From assembly GCF_038967635.1 (NCBI RefSeq), contig NZ_CP152413.1:7568001-7632000 (forward strand): DNA of 64,000 nucleotides, written 5' to 3'. This stretch comes from Bradyrhizobium sp. B124 (GTDB taxonomy: Bacteria > Pseudomonadota > Alphaproteobacteria > Rhizobiales > Xanthobacteraceae). The first letter of the stretch is position 1; every line of letters begins with the position of its first letter. A program made the position numbers and the translations under genes. This document shows positions 28,312 through 37,192 of the stretch, piece by piece. The notes below the pieces were generated by a model. The model was given only the letters and a program-made list of their open reading frames with translations. It searched no databases and was not told where the DNA came from.

Positions 28312-28336
28312 TGAACCAACGCATGAAACCTCGCCT

Positions 28337-28590
28337 GCCACCACCCCCATGGTCTGCGTCGTTATCTTCTGTTCCGGCATGAGCGGATACAGGTCAAGCC
28401 GGCCGCTGAATACAACAGCGATCCGGCCGCCGTCATCCATGATTTCGATCCCTTTCCAATGACGAGTGGGTGCTGCAAATCGTTGGCCGGTGAGCGGAGA
28501 TCCTTTCGGGTTTCCGCTCCCCGTCGCCGCCATTTGTCGCTATGCTGTCGGTTGCGCCGTGGTGGTGGTGGTGGTGGAAGGCGCGGGTGC
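28337..28590 (+). repeat. Dispersed repeat, copy 1 (other copy about 43305-43550)
   Basis: This stretch is similar along its length to about 43305-43550: both have a CATGGTCTGCGTCGTTATCT segment, a decayed small coding frame, a GAGCGGA..TCCGCTC hairpin, and GGTGGTGGTGGAAGGCGCG. The 43-kb copy begins with a plausible start (ATG 43264, after ACAGGAG), so a small conserved gene is probably the ancestor. Confidence 0.65.
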
Positions 28591-29187
28591 CGGTTGGGAG
28601 TGAGCCTACAAGCTTTGGCAGGCGACCAACTCAACGAGTTAAGGTATTCTGGGGAAACTCGGTCTCGCGGATCACCGCGCCAAGCCGGGACACCAACGAG
28701 ATCAAGGAGATCACTGATGGCCCACAAGAAACTGGTCAATCAGAGCGGGTTGTTGCTTGCAGTGTTACTCATCACGCGTGTTGGCTCGGAGCCCAACCAG
28801 CCCGTGACGATGCGCGGCAGCAGCTGGGATACGTGCTAAACACACATGACACGCTGGCCTTCAGAGGAGTGGACGGCCTGAACGTGGTGGGCTCGAATAC
28901 GTAACCGCGGTCCTCGGCGCTACGACCACCGACTCTCTACGGCCTGAACGCCGCCGGCAGTTTGATAGAAGCTCCCGTCGGCGACTAACGCGTCCCGGAA
29001 ATCCGACGCTTTGTCGTGCTTGGACATCGTCACCTTAGACAGTGCGTTTAAGCCTGTCGTCAGGCATAGGCACACGCGAATCCCTTTAAAGCGATCGTCA
29101 ACCACGACTGTTGCAAGGCCCAGAGAAGCCGGAAACGGACCGGCGCTTCCGCACATGATGCTCCGGTCCCTATCCAATTCTGAACCG
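28591..29187. other. 600-bp stretch without a recognised gene
   Basis: A short frame at about 28717 (MAHKKLVNQSG) and others show no domain. The stretch leads into the aminotransferase pseudogene. Confidence 0.45.
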
Positions 29188-30583
29188 ATGATGACGCCGA
29201 CCATGCTGCCCAGTTCTCAACAGGCCCGAGATGTGGCCTATCAGCTTCACGCCTATACCAACGCGCGGTCGCACCAACGGGCCGGGCCGCTCATAATTGA
29301 ACGCGGCGAGGGCCCCTACGTCTTCGACACGGCAGGAAAACGCTACCTCGATGCGATGGCCGGTCTCTGGAGTGCGGGTCTTGGCTTCAGCGAAAAGCGG
29401 CTTATCGAAGCTGTGCATCGCCAGATGCAAATCCTGCCATTCTATCATACCTTCGCATCACGATCGAATGGGCCTTCCATCACGCTTGCCGAGAAGCTGG
29501 TGAAGATGTCTCCGGTGCCAATGAGTAAGGTGTTCTTCACAAATTTCCGGCTCGGAAGCGAACGATACGGTGTTGAAGCTGATCGCCTATCGATCGAATG
29601 CAGCGGGCCAACCTCAGCGTAAGAAGGTCATCAGCCGGCTGCGCGGCTATCACGGCGTCACGATCGGTGCGGCAAGCCTGACCGGATTTTCAGACAACCA
29701 CCGCTCTTTCGATCTGCCGCTCCCCAACATTATGCACACGGGCTCCCCCCATTTCTACAAAGACAGCCGTGCGGGCGAATCGGAGGAGGCCTTTGCAACG
29801 CGTCGGGCCGAGGAGCTCGAGTCGCTGATTCAGCGCGAAGGTGCCGATACCATTGCAGCATTCTTCGGTGAGCCTGTAATGGGCGCGGGCGGCGTCATCG
29901 TTCCGCCGCCGACTTACTGGGACAAAATTCAAAGGGTACTAAAAACGCATAGCATCCTTTTGGTCGCTGATGAGGTGATTTGCGGCTTTGGCCGGACCGG
30001 AAAAATGTTCGGTTGCGAAACCTACAACATCGCGCCCGATGTAATCGTGGTGTCGAAGCAGCTCACGTCCAGTTATTTTCCGTTATCTGCGATCATAATG
30101 AATGACTACATGTTCGAACCAATCGCGGACGAGAGCAATAAAGTTGGACTGCTGGCTCATGGCTTCACGGGCGGTGGTCACCCGGTCGGAGCCGCCGTAG
30201 CGCTCGAAAACCTCAAACTCATCGAGGAGCGGGGTCTGATTGCGAACGTTGGCCGCATCGGGGCCTACATGCAGGAACGGCTGCGCACGCTCGTTGACCA
30301 TCCACTCGTTGGGGAGGTCCGTGGCGTTGGCCTTATTGCGGCAATCGAGCTGGTGCTGGACAAGAAACGGAAAGTCGCCGCTACTACACCGGGCGATGTT
30401 GGCAGCATTGCGAGCCGGTTGCTGCACGAGCGAGGGATCATCGTGCGGAATGTAGACGATGCATTGTCGATATGCCCACCTCTGATCGTCAACAAGGATC
30501 AAATCGACGAGCTCATCGACGGGATCACGGGCATGCTCCACGATCTTAAGGCGACTGTAGTTAATTGTCGCGAGCCTCACTAG
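29188..30583 (+). pseudogene. Class III omega-aminotransferase with a single-base frameshift
   Basis: Apart from one extra T in AAATTT at about 29546, the gene reads through as a full-length PLP-dependent class III aminotransferase. The frame before the lesion encodes the N-terminal arm and small domain (YVFDTAGKRYLDAMAGLWSA); the frame after it resumes at NDTVLKLI. The second part carries LVADEVICGFGRTGKMFG and the PLP lysine in VVSKQLTSSYFPLSA, and ends normally near 460 residues in total. The family moves amino groups from omega-amino acids or amines to pyruvate or other keto acids. The intact remainder suggests recent inactivation or a sequencing error. Confidence 0.85.
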
Positions 30584-30734
30584 CGTTCACTCAAATCCGC
30601 TTAGTGCGCCGCAAGTCCGATTGTCTGGACATCCATCGTTGTCCGTGAACAAGCCTCCAAGCACTTGATTGGGAGTCTGTTTTCCGGTTGCGGCGGCATT
30701 TGAGATTGCAGGGGATTGAGGCTTCACAGCCCCC

Positions 30735-32273
30735 CGTGGGTCGGTCAAAATCCCCCGGGTATGGTCACTTGAAACTCCCCCACCTGATGATCGCCGTCAG
30801 CGCCGCTGAACAGCAGTAGCCGGTCAGGCAGGACGTTTATTTTGGTCCCCTTTTATCCAGCAAGGGGACTGAGAGTTGAACGTCTTGAAGGCACATCTGC
30901 AAAGCACGGTATTTACATTACTTGATCGCAACGCCAGCCAGCGCGAGATCCACAGGCTGACGGGGGTCGATCGCAAGACGATCCGGCGTTACCGGGCGCT
31001 GCGGGCTGGTGCGGAGGCAAATTCCCCCGGGGAAGTGACCACCGGCACGGTGAGCGCGGACGACCAAATTCCCCCACCCCGACCACCGGCTTTTGGGGTG
31101 TCGGAAGCGACAGCCGCCTGCAGCCTGGCCCGCTCGGCCTGCGAACCGCATCGGGCATGGATCGAAGAACAGGTCCGGCTGAAGCGGAATGCGCAGGCGA
31201 TTTACCAGGCTTTCCGTCCAGCTATCAGAGCGTCAAGCGGTTTGTGCGCACGTTGCGACACAGCGATCCCGAGCAGTTTGATCGACTTGAGTTCCTGCCT
31301 GGCGAGGAGGCCCAGGTCGACTATGGCGAGGGCGCTCTGACGATTGATCCCAGGAGCGGCCGGTACCGCCGTCCCCGCCTGTTTGTGATGACGCTGCGCT
31401 ACTCGCGGCGCAGCTTCCGGCGGGGGGTCTGGAAGTCCAGCCAACACGTCTGGGCGCAGCTCCACGAAGAGGCGTTCCGGTATTTTGGCGGGGTCCCCAG
31501 CTATGTCGTGCTCGACAATCTGAAGGAAGGCGTCCTCAAGCCGGATTTGTACGAGCCCGAGCTCAACCCGATTTACAGCGCGATGCTGGCTCATTACGCC
31601 GTGGTCGCCGATCCCGCGCGGGTGGCCGATCCCAATCGGAAAGGCTGCGTCGAGAGTGCGATTCAACATACCCAGGGCACCGCGCTGGCCGGACGGCGCT
31701 TCGAGACACTGGAAGCCCAGAACGAGTTCCTGAGGCACTGGGAGGAGAATTGGGCCTCCAAGCGCATCCACGGCAGCACGCGCCGTCAGGTCGAGGCGAT
31801 GTTCCAGGAAGAGAAGCCGCACCTGCGGCCGCTGCCTGTCGCTCCCTTCCGCATCTTCACCGAAGTCGTCCGGACTGTCTGCGACGACACCACCGTACGC
31901 GTCGACAACAGCTATTACGCCGCGCGGCCCGCGCCGATCGGCAGTCAGGTCGTGGTGCGGATCTACGCCTCCACGATCGAGATCCGTGATCGCCACACCC
32001 ATGCGCTGCTGCGTGTTCATTCCCGGATGACGCACCCCGGTTCTGTTGTCCTGCCGACCAGCGAACGGCCGTTCAATCCGTCGCGGCAAACCGCCGTGCT
32101 GCTGGCGAGCGCCGAGCGCATCGGGCCGCAGACCAGGGCGCTATGCCAGCAAGTGTTCGACACCGAGGGGCGCCCCGGACAGCGCGCGATGTGGGGCATT
32201 GTCGGGCTGAGCCGGAAGTATCCAGCACGGCTGGTCGAGCAGGCCTGCGCGCACGCCAGAGCTGGCCCCGGTT
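30735..32273 (+). pseudogene. istA: Third IS21-lineage istA, frameshifted, 3' end cut by IS3
   Basis: The first frame (TTG 30876) encodes the helix-turn-helix (RNASQREIHRLTGVDRKTIR); a small deletion near 31215 shifts the frame into SSYQSVKRFVRTLR and the catalytic core (QVDYGEGALT, YVVLDNLKEGV). The C-terminal tail is lost where the IS3 element starts. Repeated T(C/T)AAAA-CCCCC motifs at 30735-30795 look like its terminal repeats. Confidence 0.8.
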
Positions 32274-32403
32274 GTTTGGACAGCGCCCCGCTGGATTTAA
32301 GTGGATTCCTGCCGGGTTGTGCTGAACGCGGGGCTTTACGATTTTGTCGTTGCGTCGGGAGGGCGTAGCCCGACCAGAGCGACGACAAAATCGTCGGCGA
32401 CGG

Positions 32404-33231
32404 TCATGCGGCCATCACCATAGCTTGCGTGCCGAAGTAAGCCTCGTCGGGCGTGCGCCCGTCAAGGCTCGAGTGAGGGCGTCCCTGATTGTAGAAGGCC
32501 AGATACTTGGCAATTGACGCTCGCGCCTCGGACACGCTGTCGTAGGCGCGGAGTTAAACTTCTTCATATTTGACCGTGCGCCAGAGCCGCTCGACAAACA
32601 CGTTGTCGCGCCAGGCGCCCTTGCCGTCCATGCTGATGGCGATCTTCGCGTCCAGCAGCACATCGGTGAACTCGAGGCTGGTGAACTGGCTGCCCTGATC
32701 CGTGTTGAAAATCTCGGGCCTGCCGTGCTTCGCCAACGCCTCCTGGACCGCTTCGACGCAGAAGGCCGCCTCCATTGTGATCGAGACGCGATGGGCCAGG
32801 CCCCGTCGGCTGAACACATCGACGACCGCCGCGAGATAGACGAAGCCACGCCGCATCGGAATGTAGGTGATGTCCATTGCCCACGCATGGTCGGGCCGCT
32901 CGATCTTCAATCCGCGCAACAGGTACGGGTAGATCTTGTGACCCGGAGCCAACTTGCTCGTGTTCGGGCGACGATAGACCGCCTCGATCCCCATGCGCTT
33001 CATCAGCGTCGCGATGTGGCGGCGACCGGCGTATACCCCCTCCCGCCGCAGCAACGATCGGAGCATACGCGCTCCCGCGAAGGGATAATCGAGATGCAGC
33101 TCATCGAGCCGACGCATCAAGGCAAGGTCCTCGGCCGAAACTGGCCGAGGTTCATAGTAGACCGTGCTGCGAGCCAGCTTCAGGACCTTCGCCTGGCGCA
33201 CGATAGAAAGATCATGACCGCGGTCGATCAT
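32404..33231 (-). pseudogene. IS3 orfB with in-frame stop
   Basis: An integrase-core transposase of 275 codons with the DDE residues in AMDITYIP, FNTDQGSQF and VERLWRTVKYEEV. A TAA at 32554-32556 replaces an expected tyrosine directly after that last motif; the frame then continues as LRAYDSVSEARASIAKYLAF to a natural stop at 32404. Truncation after the catalytic Glu probably inactivates it. Confidence 0.85.
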
Positions 33232-33533
33232 CGCTTTGCGCTCAGCAGGCCCGCCTTGGTGAGCGCGCCGGACAAAAAATCGTTTTCCAACGCCAGCTCG
33301 CCGATCTTGGCATGTAACGCCTTCAAATCGACCGGCGTCTCGGCCGATGTCTTGTCATGCCCAAACACGCCGGCGGCGCCTTCCAGGAGCTGGTTTTTCC
33401 AGATCGTGATCTGGTTCGGATGAACATCAAACAGTTGCGCCAGCTCCGCCAGGGTCTTGTCGCCTTTGACCGCAGCCAAAGCAACCTTCGCCTTGAATGC
33501 CGGAGAATGCGTCCGGCGGCTCTTCTTCGTCAT
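33228..33533 (-). CDS. IS3 orfA
   Basis: A 101-residue helix-turn-helix protein starting MTKKSRRTHSPAFKAKVALA at ATG 33533, with HPNQITIWKNQLLEGA recognition helix and a leucine-zipper-like C-terminus. It overlaps orfB by four bases (33228-33231), as needed for programmed frameshifting to the fused transposase. Confidence 0.85.
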   Translation of the reverse strand: MTKKSRRTHSPAFKAKVALAAVKGDKTLAELAQLFDVHPNQITIWKNQLLEGAAGVFGHDKTSAETPVDLKALHAKIGELALENDFLSGALTKAGLLSAKR

Positions 33534-33636
33534 CTTCGCTCCTGATTCGCAGCAAGAATCCTCGCCGCTGTCAGGCAGAAAATCCACTCAAGCTACTGTC
33601 CGAATTTGCGGGGCCAGCTCTTAGCTTGTCCTCCTT

Positions 33637-33990
33637 CTTGGATGCGTTCGGAGCTTATCAGGGCGGGGACCGTCCATCTCATTATGTGCGCGACGATCAG
33701 CCCTACGGTGGGCCTGCGCCGCCGGCGGCGGTCTATTACGCCTCGAGCGACAGACGGGGCGAGCATCCCCAGAAGCATCTGGCCGCCTTCGCCGGTATCC
33801 TGCAGGCGGATTGCTATAGCGGCTTCGAGCCGTTGTTCGACCCGCAAAGGAAAGCGATGCCGATCACGCCGGCATTCTGCTTCGCCCATGCGCGGCGGGG
33901 CTTCTTCGAGCTGGCCGACATCGAGAAGAACGCCAGGGAAGGCAGCAAGGGCAAACCGGTCTCTCCGATCGCGCGGGAGGCGGTTATCCG
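33637..33990 (+). pseudogene. IS66 tnpC internal fragment
   Basis: Encodes YVRDDQPYGGPAPPAAVYYA and QADCYSGFEPLFDP, standard IS66 TnpC core sequence, but neither end of the gene. IS3 cuts it on the left and a deletion joins it on the right to a relaxase remnant. Confidence 0.8.
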
Positions 33991-34634
33991 CCGCGAAGCC
34001 GCCGCCAATGCCCGCGTGAAGCAGCGCGTGACGAAGCGCATGTCCGAGCTGGCGGCGCAGCTAGCCACCCGTCAGGCGGGCCGGCGGCGGAAGCTGGATG
34101 CGCGCGCAGGAAGTGGCGACCGAACATGCTGCGGAGCGCATGGCGCTGCATGCTGCGCATAAATCGGAGTCGGACAAGCCATTCGCCCGCGCGGCGGGCG
34201 TGATTTTTGCGCTGCTGGACAGGGTGCCCGAGCTTCGTTCGGTGATTGCACCCCTGCGGCGCAATCCCAAGATCAACCCTGCGGAGCGCCAGCGCACCGA
34301 GCGCGACGCGCTGGACCGCCGGCACGGACGGGAAAATTATGCGCTGGACCGACGTTATGCGGCGCTCGGGCGGCTGGACGCCTGGGAGCTTCGTTCCCTT
34401 GAGAACAGCGTGCGCCGACAAGTGCACGAAATGGAAGCCGCTCGCGGGCAGAAGGCGGAAACGCTTCAGGAACGGATCGAGGTCAACGAGCTCGATATCA
34501 CGCTGCCAGCGGACAGCTTGCATGCGGCCGACGTGAAACAGGCAAAAGGCTGGAAAAGGCGAGAGCAAAAAGCCGCCGGACAGAAGACGCAGAAGCGGCC
34601 AAAGGGATATCGTTTGCCGCGGGACGATCCGTGA
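33991..34634 (+). pseudogene. Relaxase/mobilisation protein C-terminal remnant
   Basis: Two frames (shift near 34100) encode the charged helical tail RVTKRMSELAAQLATRQAGR followed by FALLDRVPELRSVIAPLRRN and many Arg/Glu/Lys repeats, as at the C-terminus of TraA/MobA-type relaxases on rhizobial elements. The catalytic N-terminal domain is missing. It is a trace of a conjugative element. Confidence 0.6.
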
Positions 34635-34721
34635 TCGTTGCGAACCGACAGAAGCGAAAACGGCCCTGCTGTTCGGCAGGGCTTCTCGCCCGCCTTGGAG
34701 CCGCGCTCACTTTCCGCGGCA

Positions 34722-35126
34722 CCGATGTTGTCGAGGTGCTGGAAAGGGTTTGCAACGAAGTGGGCTTCCCGGCGACTATACTATCTCGCCAATCTTCCGG
34801 CGACGGCGGATCTGCGCACGCTGGCCGCCACCATCAAGGCACGGTGGATTTGTGAGCAGGCGCATCAACAGTTGAAGGAGGAGCTTGGACTTGATCACTT
34901 CGAAGGGCGATCATGGCAAGGTCTGCATCGCCACGCCCTTATGACAATGATTGCCTACGCCTTCCTGCAACATCGTCGCCTCGCATACGCGGGGCGGAAA
35001 AAAAAGAATCAACGGGCCTCCGCCTCCGCCTCAACCAACCATGCCCGCCGTACGCCATGCCATCGTCGATCTCATCCTTCGGCCGCCGCCTCAGCAATGC
35101 CCATATTGCCGAAAGCAAGTCCTTGA
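34722..35126 (+). pseudogene. Composite transposase debris: IS3 piece joined to IS701-like C-terminus
   Basis: About 20 codons reading [18 protein letters not shown] (IS3 integrase-core type) run at 34722-34790 in one frame. From about 34776 a second frame encodes [20 protein letters not shown] and [20 protein letters not shown], the C-terminal part of IS701/IS4-like DDE transposases, to a stop at 35126. Confidence 0.65.
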
Positions 35127-35411
35127 AAAACAGCGGCGCAAACACATTCTGCCAAAGTCGTGTTAGCACTTCTGTGGTTGCCGCCCGTTATGCAAGAAGT
35201 TTCTGACCGATTGAACGTGTGATCGAGTGCGGTCTTCTGTCAGGCCTTTGATTGCGGCATTCCAAAGACCGCTGGCCGGTATGGTGATCTGCGGATCGGG
35301 CTCCAAAAATCTACTTTCCGAGCTGCTACGCTCTTAGTGCTAAACTGGCTTTCCTGATCCGGATCGGTTCGATCATGCGCCCATTCAGGTCATCGACTTC
35401 TCACACCTCTT

Positions 35412-36477
35412 TTACCGGTGTGTCAGCGCATTCAGCTCAGTATAAATCATACGACCCCCCATCAACGCTTGCTCCCGGTAATCCTCTTGTTTCGTCACCA
35501 TTGCCCAGATTCTTCGCGCCATCTTGTTTGCCAGCGCGACCGCCACGAGCATTTTCGGCTTCCTCGCCAGCATCCGGGCCAGCCATGAACCCGGCGCGGG
35601 CGGTTTGCGGCTTGCCGCTCTCACATGCGACATCGCACCGATGATCAGAAGTCGGCGTATGTCAGCCTGGCCTGCCTTCGATACGCGTCCAAGCCGCTCT
35701 TTGCCTCCGGAAGAGAACTGCCGTGGCACGAGCCCAAGCCACGCCGCAAAATCACGCCCGCAACGGAAGGTCCCCATAGCAGGTGCGAAGGCTTCAATTG
35801 CCAGGGCAATCATTGGTCCGACACCCGGCACGGTCTGAAGGCGCCGTGCCGTGACGTTGGTTCTGGAAAGCTCGGCGAGCTGTTTCGTCTTCGCCTCGAT
35901 ACGGTTTGTCTTCGCGCACAATTTGTGCGAGTAGATCCCGGCACTCTTCTCGCACGAGATCTGGCAAGTCGATTGCGTCATCCGTAATGACCGCCTCAAG
36001 TCTCTTGATATGGACAATGCCCTGCGGAACGGTCTGCCCAAATTCATAAAGCACGGCCCGCAGGGCATTCACCAGCTCCGTCCGCTGACGAACGACGCGT
36101 TCCCGCGCCCGGAAGAGAACCGCCTTCGCTTGCTGGTCTGGCGTCTTGGGCTCCACGAAGCGCATTTCCGGCTGACGTGCAGCAATGGCGATCGCTTCGG
36201 CATCAGCGGCATCATTCTTTTGCCGCTTGACAAAGGGGCGGACGTATTGCGGCGCGATCAGCTTGACTTCATGGCCGTATGCCATCAACTCGCGCGACCA
36301 ATAGTGAGCACTGCCGCATGCTTCCAAAACAAAGACAGCGGCCGGTTGACGTTGCATGAACTGAATGAATTGTCCACGTGACAGCTTCTTGCGAAATCTC
36401 ATTTCGCCCGTCAGCGAGGTTCCATGAAGCACAATGACATTCTTTGCCAGGTCGACGCCGATCATTGTATCCTTCAT
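35412..36477 (-). pseudogene. IS1111-type transposase with frameshift
   Basis: From ATG 36477 the frame encodes the RuvC-like half (MIGVDLAKNVIVLHG, LEACGSAHYW, KNDAADAEAI). A shift near 35910 moves the remainder (LQTVPGVGPMIALAIEAFAP, LLIIGAMSHVRAA, LARKPKMLVAVAL) into another frame ending at 35412. All motifs are present, so a single indel separates it from function. The non-coding stretch at about 35180-35411 would be its guide-RNA end. Confidence 0.85.
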
Positions 36478-36479
36478 TT

Positions 36480-37030
36480 GCCGCTCTCTCCGTTTCGTGG
36501 CTCGCGGTTGACGTTGTCGATCTTGATCGTGGTCGACGGCGGCTGGCCTTCCTTATGCTCCGGATAGCCAGCCTGGAACGGACGGGCGATGAATGTCACC
36601 GTCTGGCCGGCGTCCCGCGGCGCGCCCGCCTCGAGCCCAAAGGCCATATCGTCGCCGACATTGGCGACAACCCGCGCCGGCTGGTCGAACGACGACTGCC
36701 AGAGCTCGAGCGTGTAGTAAACGCCGTCCTGCTGCTGAAATCGATCTGCGGGCTCACCTTGGCCCGCGCCAGGGCGTCGGCAGCAGCAGCCGCGCGATCG
36801 CGCAGCTCGGCGAACTTGGCGGCCTGCGCCGCCGTTTCCTTGCCGTTATTGCCCTGCACTGCGGACGTCTCGGCGGCCGTTGCGCGGAACGACGCGAGCG
36901 CGGCATCGCCGAGCCCGACCGCCTTGGTATCGGCCTCCTGCGTCTCCGTATGCTTCGGCAGCGAGCGAAGAAAGTGGGCGTCGTCTCGACGTCCAACAAT
37001 TTCGCCAAAAACTTGTTCTCGGTGTGACAT
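36480..37030 (-). pseudogene. Prophage tail-gene remnants (tape-measure-like end, DUF1833-like start)
   Basis: The minus strand first encodes an Ala-rich helical stretch (AAQAAKFAELRDRAAAAADA) like the end of a tail tape-measure protein. In another frame follows QQDGVYYTLELWQSSFDQPA to PPSTTIKIDNVNRE, which matches the N-terminal half of DUF1833 phage tail proteins, cut short at the IS1111-type element. Evidence of a lost prophage or tail-derived particle. Confidence 0.4.
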
Positions 37031-37192
37031 TCAGGGGATCGAGGTCGGTCAAGCCGGTGCCGGCCTCAGCCCAAAACCGCCGCCGCCTGACCGGCTCGGC
37101 CGTCACCAAAATTTGGCGATAGCTCCGCTTAGACGCGCGAGGGCTGAGCAGTTTGATAGCTTGTAAAATTCGCGGGATCCGCATAGCCGACC

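Larger units (their letters stand above)
26855..28317 (-). mobile_element. IS630-family element with LexA-like passenger gene
   Basis: Inverted repeats of about 22 bp bound it: GGTTCATCACAGTGATTATG at the left and, on the other strand at the right, GGTTCATCACAGTGATTTTG. Inside are a minus-strand IS630 transposase and, divergently, a plus-strand LexA-like gene ending within the right repeat. It interrupts an IS66 tnpA. The end of a second copy is at 40655-40866. Confidence 0.85.
32274..33604 (-). mobile_element. IS3-family element
   Basis: It carries overlapping orfA and orfB in the usual -1 arrangement on the minus strand. Related ends TTTGGACAG..AGTGGATTCCTGCC (left) and, complemented, TTCGGACAG..AGTGGATTTTCTGCC (right) mark the borders. 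It split an IS21 istA on the left from an IS66 tnpC fragment on the right. Confidence 0.75.

Noticed and set aside
30625..30675. nod box before the IS21 element
   Set aside because: Only the CATCCAT start and a GATTGG-like tail fit; the central conserved blocks are missing and no nod gene follows.
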